Shown here: positions 13,001 to 26,824 of the stretch, in pieces
Layout of the letters: the number at the start of each line of letters is the position of its first letter
Numbering within the stretch: the stretch's first letter is position 1
NCBI GenBank assembly: GCA_029379385.1
Contig: CM055610.1
Span: forward strand, 17,943,422-18,007,421
DNA length: 64,000 bases
Direction of reading: 5' to 3'
Source of the DNA: Quillaja saponaria
Lineage: Eukaryota; Streptophyta; Magnoliopsida; Fabales; Quillajaceae
The notes under the pieces: model-generated
Seen by the model: the letters and a program-made list of their open reading frames with translations, nothing else
What the model was told of the DNA's origin: nothing
Databases searched by the model: none
Translations under genes and position numbers: made by a program

Positions 13001-16000
13001 GCCTAAAATTAAGGAGGGACAAGCCTGTGAAACGTTGGGCTCAAGCAATTAGAGTTTCATCAGTACGCAAAACTCGACGCGTGAAACTACAGGGCCCAAA
13101 ACTGAAGAACAGATTCTTGTCGTCATCACACTAGAAGTACCGTTACATACGATGCCAATGAGAAAAACAAAAAAAAAAATATTCAAAATAATTAATTGAA
13201 CTTTTCTTCTTTTTTATTTTTTTGATTTTCTATTGGGTGTTATAAAAATACTTGTTAAAATTGTATCAATAAAAAGTTTATAACATTTATAAATAAGATA
13301 TTTAATTATAAGTTTAGTGTTATTTAATATATTTTTACAAAAAATTAGTTTTTGACGAATATATCTATTACAGTTTAATAAATAATTTTAGGACACCTGT
13401 CAGAAAACTTTTTTTTTTTTTCATGGAATAATTTTATTGTAACTTGAGAGAAGAGAGGTACATGAGTTTACTTTTCTTGTGCTATAAATTAGGTATTTTG
13501 ATAAAAACATCTTATTTTAAGAAATTTAATTTAACCCTTCATGGAAGTTGAAGAAGCCTTTATTGATTGCATTTACCCACAATTATTTCCAAACGTAACT
13601 TCTTTAATGGCATCCAAAGTTTGTATAATTTATTTCAGTTAAAACCACCCATCCAATCTGATATTAAGAAATTTGGCTGTCCAACAAAGGTATAGTTAGT
13701 AGCTATTACTACCTTTTTGTCACTTTCAATCAACAACTTGAAAGTGTTTGATTTTATGAAAAATTTGATTGGATTTGGTAAGATTACTAAGAGATATTAA
13801 AGCAACTTGATAATCTAGATGCTATTCTTGTGGATGCCTAGATAACTTCAAAGAGAAGAAAGAAAGAAAGAAAGAAAGAAATAAATAAAATAAAAAAACA
13901 ACCACCAAAAAAATTATTATAACCCCAAATATAGCTTTGGTGATAGTTTTGCAAACCACCACCAAGATATCCATCTAGCTAATTTTGGTATCTTTTGTTT
14001 TATTCTACTTTCATATTTAACTTTATATGCTCATATAGAGAGCCGGGATATAAACTTTTTCGTTTTGCTGAGAAGTCTAGAAAGAAAATTATTTTCCACT
14101 TATTTCCTGTAACATTTTATAAATTTTTATTATTATCCTTATCTTTCTTAACAAATGGAGGATGGAAAATAGGAGTAAATCAAGTATAAAACCACGTCGT
14201 CAGAACTTCCAAGTCCTACTCCTTCAAAGACATATATCAAGGAAAAAACAAATTAATATCTTTTCTTTTTTTAACCAAAAAAAAAAAAATCAATTATTAT
14301 AATAGAAATATTAATTTTAGTTTTATAAATCTCAACTCCACAAGATTAAGATTTCATGCATTCTTTCACTTTTCTATACTTATGGTTTGAATTTATTGAT
14401 TAGGAACAAACTATAATTTTGATTTGGAAATGTCAAATTTGAAGGATCAATTAGAGAGATTATATCTTCGAAGAGAGAGGTTTGGTCACAATATCTTATA
14501 ACTTTTAGACCGAGTCCAGTAGATATAATTTTTTTTTTTTTTGACAAACTCCAAATAGATAGAAGCTTTGGAGCTACTAAAAGATATATGTGCATTAGAT
14601 AAATAAACGAGAAAAAAGAGAGACATATAATAACAAAACTATTAAATGTATTTTATATTTAGACTTTTATTTAAGTACGAGGGTTATTATGTTATTTTAC
14701 TAATTACAATCTATGATATTATGATTTTTATATGGGTTTGTAAGAACACTTGTTACACGTAATAAATTCAAATAATTATAGTTAATAATATATTCATCTA
14801 TTTAGTTGTTCCAATTTGTCTTTTTAATAATTTTTATAAAATAAAATAAAAAAAAATAAAAAAAAAACTAAATCCAATCTAACATCTAGCTCTAATCCTT
14901 AAATCTCTCTTGTCTTGGTGTAATTTCTATTAAGCCATTACACTTAAAATATACTATTGATTAGTTTTTTTTTTTTTGTTTCTGTTTGTTTTTGTCAGCA
15001 ATATTATTTATAATCAATTGGTTACAATATTACAACTGAATTCTCCTTATTCAAACAACCTATAACAATATTACTCACCAATAATTCACATATAAAATGG
15101 ACAACCAATTCAAATAATGAGAAAATATTTCATCACCCATTTATCGATGGTGGGGCCTAAACATGAGACTTTATGGTTCTAACATCTCCAATTTAATCAA
15201 TTAATTGAATTGTAACATCATCGACAACTATTTTAAGGATATTTATAAAATATTAGTGAAATCTGTAAATATAGGTATATAATATATACAGCTCAAAAGT
15301 ATAGAATTGTGCTTATTTTGGTAAGATTTAATGTTTTAATGGTGGATTTATGCCCATTTTCTATTTATTACTAGAATTGCTAATTAAGAAACACAACATT
15401 AATAATAAAATTAAAAAGATGTTACAAGAAATAAGTGAGAGAATAAAAACTTTATGTTGAGGACTTCTTAGCAAAAAGTGAAAAGCGAAATACAGCAATT
15501 GTTTACTATAGCCAGTATTGCACTTGTAAAAATAAGCCAAATACATTTTGCCAAAAAAAATGATTAATCAAATACATTAATTACACTACCACGTGTTATA
15601 GTGCACTTAGCCGATATCAAAATTTGTACTTTAACAACTTAACTATACTTCTTCGCATTTCGCACGTAATGTGCTAATTTTATAAACGCACCATATCCCA
15701 AGCCTTATATATATATATATATATATATATATTACATAATGCACTAATTTTAAAAACGTACCATATCCCAAGCCTCATATATATTACATACTTGTTGATT
15801 GGACTTTCCTTCAAGTTTTTGAAAATGCTTGTTTGGTAAGAAATTAACAACTCAATTTCCTAAGCTTTTTACTTTGGTTTTCAAGATTTTATTCACCCAA
15901 AAATTAATCTTTTCACATAGCCTTTTTATAAGGAATTTTCAAACAATTAAACCTAAAAAGCCCTCTTTCATTGGGTTTTCATGAATATAGGTATAGATGG

Positions 16001-16943
16001 TGTTCTTGATGTTACTCTTTTTGGTATGCATTTTTTATTTTATCTTAAGTAATTATCACTGATCTTGATGCTTCAACTAGAGAAGTGATCACATCACCTA
16101 CCATTCACTTCATTCGTAAACAATCAAATAGTTTAGGGTCTTATAGCCTTTTGTGATGGGGTTGAATTGATGTTAAATTATAATCTGGAAGCAGTATATT
16201 TACAATTCAAGAAGTTGAATGATGGAAAATTAGAATTTGAAGGCAGTATCATTTACAGGTTCAAGAAGCAAAGTTGGTTCCTCCTTATTTTGATTTGTTT
16301 ATCATTGCAATAGAAGAACTCTGTTTTCTAAAATCCCAATACACAAAATATAACTACTTTTTTTCTCTATAAATAAAAATATGATCATGTTTGCATAATT
16401 TACATCTTTCAAAGAAGAGAACTTAGTGCTGAATGTCTTTAACCAGACCAAATATTTTAGTTAATCAAGGTGTGCATAAACTTGTTCGGACACCACTGAC
16501 AAAGTGACAGTTAAACCAAAAACGAAGAAGAGAGCTTTACACCATGCTAAGAGTTGGAAAAAGAAAATGTTAGCTTTTTCTCTATTTCCCCTCAAAATGA
16601 GAAACACCGAGTAAACTACTGGCAATTTCTAACATGCACTGAATTGAATTCATGGTATCTGCAATAAGATAATGTCAATACTTGGATAGACCCAACTCTC
16701 CAGAGCATGGAAGGTTGGAGGGGGAAAATGAGGCGAGGGAAGGGAGAAAAATACTCTGCATTTATGATATAACAAACTATTTTGAAAGAATAGATATGCA
16801 CTTAGCAAGTAGATCCAGAAAACAAGAGTACTCCAATCAGCTTCCACCATGGAAAATATAGCATTCAAAACATTTAAGAATAAGGCCCTCCCAAATATGT
16901 ACACACAAAACTAGCAGCCAAAACTCCATGAGATGTTTCAGAG
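13001..16943. repeat. intergenic spacer with simple repeats and a direct repeat
   Basis: No gene is supported in nearly 4 kb. A (GAAA)n tract lies at about 13857-13886. A roughly 45-base direct repeat sits at about 15670-15712 and 15741-15780 on either side of an (AT)n run; each copy reads through the phrase CCATATCCCAAGCC. A loosely repeated segment occurs at about 16180-16270. The right end holds the NPR 3' UTR. Confidence 0.5.
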
Positions 16944-19900
16944 CTATACCTCAATAAATATGATTAGCCTTAAACTCGACCTTTTCCTAGCCTTGTAACC
17001 TAGAACTTCCTTAGGAGAAGATGTGGATGACAAACCTGACCAGTTCTTTTCAGCCATATCCTTATGAAATGCCTTTTGTACATCATCTTTGAGTTCCTTA
17101 AATCGCAACTTCTTAGTTCGCTGCTCTTCTGCACTGCCCTTCTCTAGGAAGAAAACATCGGGCATATCATACTCGAGCAATTTATCAAGCAGCTCAGAGC
17201 AATGAGGGAAGTAGCGCCGACCCATCTCAACTGTGACAATTGAATAGATGGTCATGAAGAAGTATCAACATCACGAAACTGTTAACTTTTCTATAGCAAC
17301 TGAAGAAAAAACATATCATTACAAGTTGTATTAAAATGTTTGGTTTCAACTGTTGTACTATCAAATATTCAAAGATTTCAGAATTCAATAGTCAGTCTAC
17401 TGATACTCACCAGATCAATCTCTTCATACTCCCCACATAAGTGATGGGGAAGTTTTAGCGTGATTGGAGGGCATTGTTGTTTTATTCTGCTGCTTTCACT
17501 TCTGTAATTTTTTCATTTTCCTTGAGAGGACTCCTGGTCCTCCATCTTTGTACTCTCTTTCTTATAACAAATACAGTGATGGAAAAGTTTCCTCAATATA
17601 CTTCTTAATCCTTTTAAAACATGGTCTCGTCAAAATTTCCAGTTTATGGAGATTGAATTATGCAGCATAAAAAAACAGAAAACTATAGGCATATTTTCTG
17701 AAAGATACTGTCACCAAATGAAACTCTTTGAAACTGTTGAGTACAAACTAAAGCATCAATTATGTTCCTCGTACTAGCTCTTACAGAGAATGTATGTGAA
17801 ATCAATATACCCTAGTTGTGTTCTGTTCGAAAAAGTTATTTGAAACAGTCCCATACAGGTTTTTAATACCTGTTTTGAGAAGCGCCTGCAGCCTTAACTG
17901 AAGTCTTTTGGTTTGCACAGAGGGTGTTTCATTTAAATTAACCTCTCTTAAGTTGCCGCTTGAGCCCTTTCGTGTTGACAGACCAGTGTACATCGAGGTT
18001 GAATCTGCATCTGCAATCTCCATAGCTACCCTAGCCTCAGCAGGAAATAGTATTCGTGCAAATGCAACTGCAGCAAAAGATAGTTTCAGAATATGTTCCC
18101 AGGTAGGAATCAAAATTCAAAACATATTATTTTGGATAGGTATGGGTAGGCCTGAATACATAGCAGATATGGTCCACATGCCGATGCTTTTTTGTTCTCT
18201 AAAACTTTTGGCAAACTTGTCTTTCACAATATCTTTCATGAAACATATAAATACTTAGACAGATACATATATACATGTATATTAAGTGTTCATTATTTTC
18301 TCAATCCTACTTTGATATTATTCCATTGTCAGTCAGGCAGTAACTACTAAGGAGGGGTTCACCACTCTACTTACAGCAAGACAACAAAGCACCAAAGTTT
18401 CTAACAAAAAGCTTCAGATTAATGCAGCTTGATAATATACTTTAGTAACAAATATGAATTAGAAGAAAATAGTCAGAAGGTATTATCTTCGAGTAAATCT
18501 TTGATCAAATATCAGCTGCATGGTACGAAACAAAAACAAGTAATGGATCTACCTCTATTTTCCAGATAGTCCAATCTCATATGTAAGTCATCCGCAATTA
18601 ACTGTGATGAGTCTGAAATTTTAGCAGACATTGTATTCCTTCTCATCTCTCTCTCTAGGAGATCGATGCAGATCAAGTCTTTGTTAGATTCCTTCCCGTG
18701 CACTGTCTTCTCATTATAATCCTTAGGTCTAGTCAACCGCCGACAGATTGCAACAGCAGTTTGTCCATCCAATGTGGTATCTGATACATGGGCCCCCTTA
18801 GTCAGCAGTGCAACCAACACCGATGGCTCCTTTCGTCGTGCAGCCACATGAAGAATTGTATATCCTCGGGAATTCCTAAGGTTGATATCAGCTGGTTCTA
18901 GGCTAAGAACCTCTTTAACAACCTTCGGATCACAATAAGCACTGGCATAATGAAGGGCATAAGCATCATCTAAAGTGACATCAGATTCATTCAGGAGAAG
19001 CTTCACTAGTTCAACATCATCACAGTCCAATGCCTTGTGGATTCTCCTGATACTCTTCTCATGGATGGAGTCCACTTCCATTACAGTAGATTCATCTTCG
19101 GGTTGAGATTTGACTCTGAGTAATTTAATTTCTTTTGACACTTCACAAGGAAGTTCTCTCTCCAAAGATACACTGTCAAGATTAGACCTTGCTAGTCTGT
19201 GGATGCAGTGAGAGAGGAGCTGGTTTAGTTGGCAGCGGAAGGCTACCAAAAGAATTGGGACTACATCTTCAGCAAAAGCCTTCTCAACAAAATTTAGGAG
19301 ACGCCGCTGCATGCATGAACTGGGTAATCAGATCAAGTTTGTTCCAAGATCTAGTAGCTTTATGTTGGTAATTGGTATATTAATGAGCCTTATGCAACTC
19401 ACATTCTCCATACAAAATCTACTGGTTAAGAAGAATAGGAATCTCTGATAAATAAATAAGTAGAAAAGGAACACAAAAAAGAACTCAACTAACAGCTGAA
19501 CCAATGATAATAAACAGAAATGGCTAGATATGAGATACTCCCTAGAATATTGATAGTGATTAAGAATCTGCAATGGAAGCAGAATAGAGAAGAAAAACTT
19601 GAGGCTGAGTTTATTTCACGATACAAATTTATGTTGTTAGAGAGGTGCCTGTAAAAGTTCAAACCCAACTACAGATAAAATAAATTACTCTGCTTGAGAG
19701 GTTCAGGAAGTTTGTTAACATGAATTTTAGAGCTTCTTGTTTAGTTGTGGTCTCCCAAAGGGGTGCAAAATGTTCAGTCAATGAATGCCTTAAGCACATG
19801 TAAGAGAAAAGATAGATTCTAAGCCAATACACCAAATATGAAAGGATCTTAAAATTTTAGGCAAATGAGTTTTCTGTTTACATGCTTCGACTGTTAAGTA

Positions 19901-21032
19901 GCCTTGGCACGAGGACAAAGCAAAAGAGCAAATCATAGCTGCATCAAAAGTTGCACCAAAGTTTTTTTTTTTTTTTCCCTATATATATAATGCTGAATCA
20001 AATTTTGGGTGGAAAAGGTGTTTAGGTGAATGGTGATTGACACAGTTCTACACAGAAAACTAGTAAATTAACATATAAGTTGAGATTATTAACATCAATT
20101 GTTTGATGCAATTTAACATCAATTCTCCATATTGCCGCAGGTAAACTTTTGACAATCTATATGAAGCAGGCTAGATTCTTCTACATTTTACTAACATGGG
20201 AAACTGCCTATAAAAGGATAATAGAAAGGGAAAAAAGAATATAACATGTAGAGCCTTATAAACTACATATGTAGACTTCACATAAAGCAGGCTAATACTA
20301 CAATGAAGTCACAGAGTAGGTTCTGGGGGGTTGACCAGGCCTATTATGTATATGATAGCTTTACAAATACAAGCAGAGTTTAGTACCACCAGCTAATGAG
20401 AAAAAACTGTGGACAATAAGGGGAATCTTACTAACTAGGTTGTATGCTCGAATCTCTTTTGGAACTCATCAACTTGAAGCATAACATACCTGAGCAAGTA
20501 AAATAAGCTCTTTCATCTGAAAAGTGGCAGAAGCATACATCAGTTCCACAGCATAATTGATAGCAGGTCGACACGCATCATGGGCACAAGCTTCGTCAAC
20601 ACAAGTTGATACTTCTGGCGGCGATGCCTTAAGCTTTCCAGTATACAAATAATGCAAGAAAATATTGAAGGCCTCATAGCCAACCCCACCATTAGGCACC
20701 AAATCAGTCATGAGATACCTTGGTTTACCATCTTCCTTTGCAGAGCTATCATTTCTCTTCTTAAAAAGCTTGTGGAAAAACTGACTCCGTGAAGCCAATA
20801 TACACCGGTGAACAGGCACAGCAATCCCCTCAACAACAATCTCAGCATCACTATAATCATATTCAGGATCAATTAACAACTTCTCAAAATTTCCACTGAG
20901 CTTACTTAGACTCAAATTTTCAATACTCGGCCCCGGATCATTGCAGGTGGATATGTTGTCATTACAGGACCCATTTGATAAATAAGAAGATGCGAAAGTC
21001 AAGGATGATGACACTTCATTTACAGTATCCAT
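16944..21032 (-). CDS. NPR3: NPR3/NPR4-type BTB/POZ-ankyrin salicylic acid receptor
   Basis: This is a salicylate-binding transcriptional co-regulator of immunity that acts with TGA factors and CUL3 ligases. Exons on the minus strand are 20490-21032, 18553-19306, 17870-18067 and 16944-17230; they join in phase to 593 residues, the NPR3/4 length. The BTB domain starts near residue 60 (YDYSDAEIVVEG). The zinc site is C144, C149, H151, C154. Ankyrin repeats run from about 265 to 375 (KALDCDDVELVKLLL, RNSRGYTILHVAA). Arg432 in LENR, formed at the exon 2/3 junction, matches the salicylate-contacting Arg of NPR1 (R432) and NPR4 (R419). The C-terminal domain carries VNLNETP at 475-481, where NPR3/4 usually have the EAR-like VDLNETP. 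The last about 12 residues (after KARKR) are hydrophobic and unlike relatives, perhaps from a lost stop. NPR1 itself is less likely because of the leader and the NLNETP stretch. Confidence 0.93.
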
Positions 21033-21830
21033 GACTGAAAAATTATTAGGTTCTACTTGAGCCTAATAAGCCTTTTGACTCAATGAAGAAGCATCTTAGC
21101 TGAACCTTGAACCAGCATATTTCTACAGATGAACAAGCTGAAAATGACCCAATTTGATTGAGATGAAAACCAGCATATTTCTACAAATTAACAAGCTAAA
21201 AAATGACCCAATTTCTTATAACACTCTTTCCTCAATAACAACCCAATGTCAAGCAAAACCCAAGTAATTAATGCCAGATTCCAGGAGATATAAATTCAAA
21301 TTATCGGTAACACATTTAAAAAAAATTGAACTTGAAATCTGAACAAAGAAAAAGAACAGATTGAATACGAACTGGGCAGCAGCTTCAGATAATGAACCTT
21401 GAAGAATATTGACTAACAGGACTTGTACATGAACAGACACGCAGCTGGCGCAAGAAGCTTCAAATGCAGCGAATTAGATTGAAATTGGTGCAGAAAAATG
21501 GAGGATCTGAATAATGAATAGAAGGTTTGTGCCAAAGATTTTGATGGGAAAAGTGGTTGTGAATATTAATACTGCGTAAGATTTCGTTTCTGGGTGGGAA
21601 CCAAAAGTACTAGAGGAGCGAAAGTTGACCGAGAAAATAAAATAGAAACATAGATCGAGATGTTCAGGCTCATGTTCGCAGTGACCCGGGAACCCAAGTA
21701 GCTACCTGGTTTTTCCACCGTCAATGGGAAAGGAAAAGGAAAAGAAAAAGAAAAAGAAAAAGAAAGAAAAGTGAAAACACGCAACGCTAAATTCGTCAAT
21801 AGTCGAATAAAAAGGCTTTCTCTAACCAAA
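21033..21830 (-). promoter_or_regulatory. 5' UTR and promoter of the NPR gene
   Basis: This is the region upstream of the NPR start. On the minus strand it contains a pyrimidine-rich (CTTTTC)n-like run at about 21725-21772. A TTGACC W-box core lies on the plus strand at 21625-21630, and a second TTGAC core appears in reverse near 21794. W-boxes upstream of NPR genes fit known WRKY control, but these short motifs are frequent and the assignment is inference. The exact transcription start was not located. Confidence 0.4.
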
Positions 21831-22891
21831 AATTAAAAAAAAAAAAAAAGACTTTTATTGACTAAAATTATTATGTTTTCCATAATAGAAAAAAAAATAA
21901 AAATATATATATATATATATATTAGTTTTCTGAAGTTACTAATGATTTTCAATAAATTACTATTTATATCTTTTTATATTTGATAATTTGAATCATCTAA
22001 AATAATTTACGAATATTTTTCTTGTAAAAAATAAATTATGCATCTAATTTGATGATTTAGTACTTAATTAATCTAATTAGAGCCAAGTTAAAAATTACTG
22101 AAACTTTTGCCACGTCATTTAATTTTATTTTTTTTAAGTATTATATCTAATTTCATTATAAAATAATTACAAATGAAATAGTATATTCAAAATGGCTTAG
22201 AAAAATCTTTGATAAAATTAAGATATCTATTTAGATTAACTATGGATTCTTTATTTTTCCCCTAACATCTTTTCTCTTGACCGTTCTTTCTTGGCGGACC
22301 GGGTTGGAGACTTGGACGGATTAAAAATGTGCCACATCATTTATAAAAATATATATGTTTGAATTGGTTGAGATTCAAATCCTTAACCTATACCTATAGG
22401 AAAAAATATTAATCAATAATCATAGCAAACTATTTATTTGTTAAATTATCATAACTATTAAAGTCTGAATAAAATAAAAAAATATAATAATTTTAATTGT
22501 TTATACAATTAAATTTGATACTTATATATAAATATATATATTATAAATTATTTTTAATTATTAATAATAATTATGGTTCAACTTTCCTTTCCAGGTCAAG
22601 AACATATCTTAAAATATTGATAATAAATAGAATTACTATGCCGAAATTTCTATAGTAATTTGGTCACAAAGTAGTTAAAGTTGTCATATATATTTATTAA
22701 CAAAAACGTCATTCTCACATTACTGCCTTTGTTATTTATACATTTATACAATATTATGATAATGATAATTGAAAGATTAAGATAAGATACACCCTATAAC
22801 TGACTTAACTTGTACTTACAAAGTTACAAACTACTTTACTTGTTGATCCTATGAGTTTCCGATCACAACCACTAGGAATAATAACACGTGC
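21831..22891. other. AT-rich spacer
   Basis: Very AT-rich with an (AT)n run near 21903-21922. I see no gene. A short more GC-rich island at about 22275-22325 is unexplained. Confidence 0.4.
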
Positions 22892-23589
22892 CTAAATCTC
22901 ATTGGACATCGAATGATAACTCATAGGCCCACCACCATAAGATGCAATAAACTCGAGAACACCTGAACATAGCTTCTCAAATCCATCTGCGGCGGTGGTA
23001 TCCACCACCATCTTCGGTACATCACAAACATCATAATCCGTACACCCATCATATCCTTCCAGCAATCTCTCAAGATCTTGCCACGTGGCAGGCTTGTGCC
23101 AGCTACCTCCATTGTCCTCCAACTTAGCGCGCCTGCTCAAGCCTCCTCCGCCACTCACCCTCATCCTTCGGCCTACACTCGATGATAAGAATTCGAGCCC
23201 CGCTGGAAGCTGCTAGCTGATGAATCCGATTGAGGTGGGACCTACAGGGAAAGCGGGGAGTCGATGACGACGCTGAGCCCGAGGCGGAGCTGAGTGGAGG
23301 TGATTTGCCAGATTACGTTATACGACATGTCGTTGAGGAGGAAAGTGGAAGTGGAAGTGGGTGGAAGAGAGTGTTGGATTGGTAAGGTGCAGTCACGAAT
23401 GTCGTCTTTGTCGATGAGAGGGACTTTGAGAGAAGAGGCAATGGATTGTGCCAAAGTGCTCTTGCCAGTGCCTGGATGGCCTTTCATTGCGATAATCATT
23501 GGCACTTGTACAATTTCTTGGGCTTTGGCCATCTTAAATTTGTTTTCTATGTCTCTCACAAAATTTAATCCAATTTTGGAACAAAACAA
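22892..23589 (-). pseudogene. P-loop kinase-like (AAA_33) gene with two single-base insertions
   Basis: This is a small single-exon P-loop NTPase of the plant AAA_33/zeta-like kinase group. The first frame runs from 23589, or more likely from the Met at 23532, and carries Walker A GHPGTGKST and the segment IDKDDIRDC. It stops at a TAG at 23242 just after VVIDSPLS. The protein continues in a second frame (RSHLNRIHQLAAS, then ECRPKDEGEWRRRLE) and then, after a second shift near 23135, in a third frame (RRAKLEDNGGSWHKP to the stop at 22892). Each shift is explained by one extra base (near 23245 and near 23135). The rest is well preserved, at about 215 residues in total, so either the gene died very recently or the assembly has errors here. 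Substrate unknown. Confidence 0.75.
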
Positions 23590-25741
23590 TGAAAACTAGA
23601 TAAAGATGAAGAGGAAGTGTTTTTGGTTGACTAGATAAAGATGAAGAGACAGTGTTTTTGTTTGTTTATCAACCAATTAGAGCAAGTCAATTAGTTTTAG
23701 TTTATCTCTATGATTCAAATTAATTAATTAAAAAAAAAAATCACACATAACAAAATATAAGTGGATCTCATGTGAGATTCAATAATTTCTTACATGTTCT
23801 ACTTGAAATAATACAAAGTAAATTCTCTTCAAAAAGCCCTTTAGTTATAAGATTTTAAATTAATTTATATATTGTTTTTTGTAAAAAAACATTAGAACAT
23901 ATGTTATAAAAAAAACTATAACTAATTTTTTACTTCTAAAAAACAAGAAATAATTACTTTATGACAAAAGAACACATATATATATATATACATATAGATA
24001 TTATCTAAAATGTAATAAATTTGTCAGTTTTGTAATTTTTTTGTTATCATATTTAGAAGACTAATATTAAATGGGAGTTTTGTTTTTTTAGGTAAACACA
24101 TTAATTAGATCATATCATATATATTATATTAAAATGAAGGCATTGTTGTGAGACTAATCCCTTGAGCTCCGTCGTGACTATAATGACCTGCCAACAATTC
24201 CCTATTCCAAGATTCGAACATGTGTTCTCATCCTGGAAGTGCAGCTTATTTACCACTACATCCAACACTTGTTGGTCAAGTAGGGTTTAAATTTAACCGA
24301 GTAGACCAATGGTAATTAACTACGCTTAGATTATTAAATTGATCTCAAACCATTTAATTTTATCTTTTCATTCCTCTCAAAACCAACAAGAATAAAATTA
24401 ATAGTCATTTATGATATCTCCTAATTGTGATAATTCAAGATCATTTGAAATGCAACATTTTTTATTTTTTTGATATTTCACGAGTATTCCAACACAAAAA
24501 TGTGAGTCTAATTATATTCGGGGTTCGTGGTTATCCCTCATTACAAATATTTTTTTGCGGACTCGAACTCCTAATATTATAAAGGCCCATCAACTACTGA
24601 GTTTAACTGTGTCTTATCGCTTAAACCCAATATTTTGAAACTGAACTGACTGTACTGGTTAGACCGTCACCAAGGTGACAAATTGGACCATATTGAACAA
24701 AAAAAACTATTTTAGTGGTTAGATTGGTCAAAACTGTGAGAATTAGAAGAACTGGTAAAACCGGTGTCTGGTTGATCAACCCAAACAGATTTTAAAAAAA
24801 AATAAAAATACTATTCTTTGTATTAAGGATTAATGAAATATTTGTATATAAAATAATTAAACAATTATATTTTAATTGATATTATCTTTATTATTTTAGT
24901 TAAAATTTGAATATTGTGATTCACAATAAATTAATCAGTTGTTGTATTAACTATTAATAACTATATTTGACTATTTGTGTTTTAATTTTCTTATTATTTA
25001 ATGACTATTGAAATATTATTTTTTTATTTTATCATGTGTTTAGTATTTATAACTAATAAAAACATTACATAATATGTATAATATTTAAAATATATAATTA
25101 AATATATTTATGATGTTATCCAGTCCGATCATCGGTTTGATCAAGGTTGAATCAATGATCTGAGATCTGACAAATTTTTGAGTCGATCATCAACTCGGTT
25201 TTTAAAACATTGCTTGAACCACACCTTGTTAGGTAATGCAACATTTTCTTATTTTCCGTTATGGTTGTTGAGTATACAATTAATAGTCATTTGAGATATT
25301 GCCTTTTGTTTGCAATATCTCTTCTAATTTTACGCCAATCTTTTAACAAATTCTCAAGAGTTAAATAAGGAAGAAAAAAATTTAAAAAAAGAAAATTCAT
25401 GGAAATGAACGAGTTATAAGCTAATTTATAATATACACTGATGAAAATGAGGACATTTAAATACGAAAAAAGGAGAAAAAAAATTAAAATAACATATTTG
25501 ACCAAATAAAATATATATATATATTCAAACAATGATAAACCATAAACATTACATGCTGCAAAAATTTTAGACCGAAGTGTTACATTCAAAATGGAAACAT
25601 ACATGGCCAATATATTTGTATGGGAAGTGTTGTTTTAGACAAGATTATATATATATATATATAACCTTTTTTATGTGAACACAAACAAATAATATTGTTG
25701 AGAAACTAGCAATTAAAACTCTTTACTCTTGGAGTTCTATT
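23590..25741. other. AT-rich intergenic spacer with retroelement debris
   Basis: No gene is supported. A SINE-like segment is listed separately. At about 24530-24610 a second short stretch has a B-box-like CGAACTCC. The rest is AT-rich filler with (AT)n runs at 23978-23992 and 25642-25662. Confidence 0.4.
24130..24290 (-). mobile_element. SINE-like fragment
   Basis: Read on the minus strand, it contains GTTCGAATC, a good match to the pol III B box, preceded by a stretch rich in the phrases common to plant tRNA-derived SINEs. No target-site duplication was delimited and the ends are approximate. Confidence 0.3.
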
Positions 25742-26726
25742 TTAATTTCCTTCCATTTTTTTAATTCCTGCTGCATTATGTTTTGGCTGATCAGGCATTC
25801 CTCCTCCTGCTTTAAAATTTTGTATTAAATAATGTATATACAAACCATATAATAACTCCTGTCTGATTTTTCTAAATGAGTGTAGTTTTAATTTAGAATA
25901 TTTAAAAATAATTAAAATAAACTTAAAATATATTGCATTGCCATATTAAAGACCAAAACTTTTTGTATCTCTAGCATGCATCATTCATCTTTAATGATCA
26001 CTTTACTAGCAATAGGCGGAAAAACAGGGAAAATGGTGTCAATTTTTAAATTTAAAATTCAAATGGGAGATTTAAAAACATATAGTGAGAAATGTGTTCT
26101 TTTAAAAATAGGAGGTTTAATCCCTGGTTTTTGTTGCCATCTCAGATTAAATTGTCTCTTGTAGAAGCTAGCAAAAATAGAGCACTGAACACTTGGTTTT
26201 GTCTACAAAATTGGCCCCTTTTTAGACATGAGCAAGTTTTTCCAGCAATAGGGAGCACTCTGTCTTTTGTTCTTTGCTACAAGCATGCAATCAAATACGT
26301 GAAAGTATGCTAATTAACAGCTAGAGAAAGAGATATACAAGAGAGAGAGAGAGAGATGTAAATATTAGGGTTAGAAAAATTATATATATACCAGCTGCAT
26401 TAAGATTTGTGTGTGTGCACTTTGTACATGTCAACGTATGATGAGAATGAGATGGCTTAGTTGGGTTACAATCTTCATACAATCTGTGCACAAGAGCAGT
26501 GAAATTCTGCTTTCTGTTCTTCATTCCATTCTGCGGGGCGTTTTCTAAACTTTGCCTCACTCTCCCTCCTAGCATGACCAAAAGCTTTTGCTCTGCATAT
26601 AGCTTTTGTTATAAAATTGTCTGTTTGAGAATTGGAAACACGTTGATCATCTAATTGAGCTTCCACTACAACAAGGCTAAGTCCAACCGTTATTACCACT
26701 ATAGTCTTTACCAAAGTTATTGCCAT
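25742..26726 (-). pseudogene. small secreted Cys-pair protein, copy A (two exons, frameshifted)
   Basis: I do not recognise this family. Exon 1 (26392-26726) begins MAITLVKTIVVITVGLSLVV, a clear signal peptide, followed by a mature part with C44 in AICRAKAF, then FRKRPAEWNEE (W67) and QKAEF. After residue 75 the frame ends in eight unrelated residues. The reading resumes one base later with ALVHRLYEDC and then TCTKC, which matches the other copies, so there is one extra base near 26500. Exon 1 ends at a GT donor (26391/26390). Exon 2 (25742-25806) encodes GGMPDQPKHNAAG then a short Lys-rich end and matches exon 2 of copy B. That shared exon-intron plan supports a real gene family. Nothing here indicates an enzyme; a secreted peptide role is inference. 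Confidence 0.6.
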
Positions 26727-26791
26727 TACAATTTTCTTTTTTCTTTCTCAACTTAACTGCAGCTGAAATTGGGATCCAAAATGCGCGCGCG

Positions 26792-26824
<33 letters not shown>

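Noticed and set aside
17908..18258. 116-codon plus-strand frame
   Set aside because: It is the antisense of NPR exon 3.
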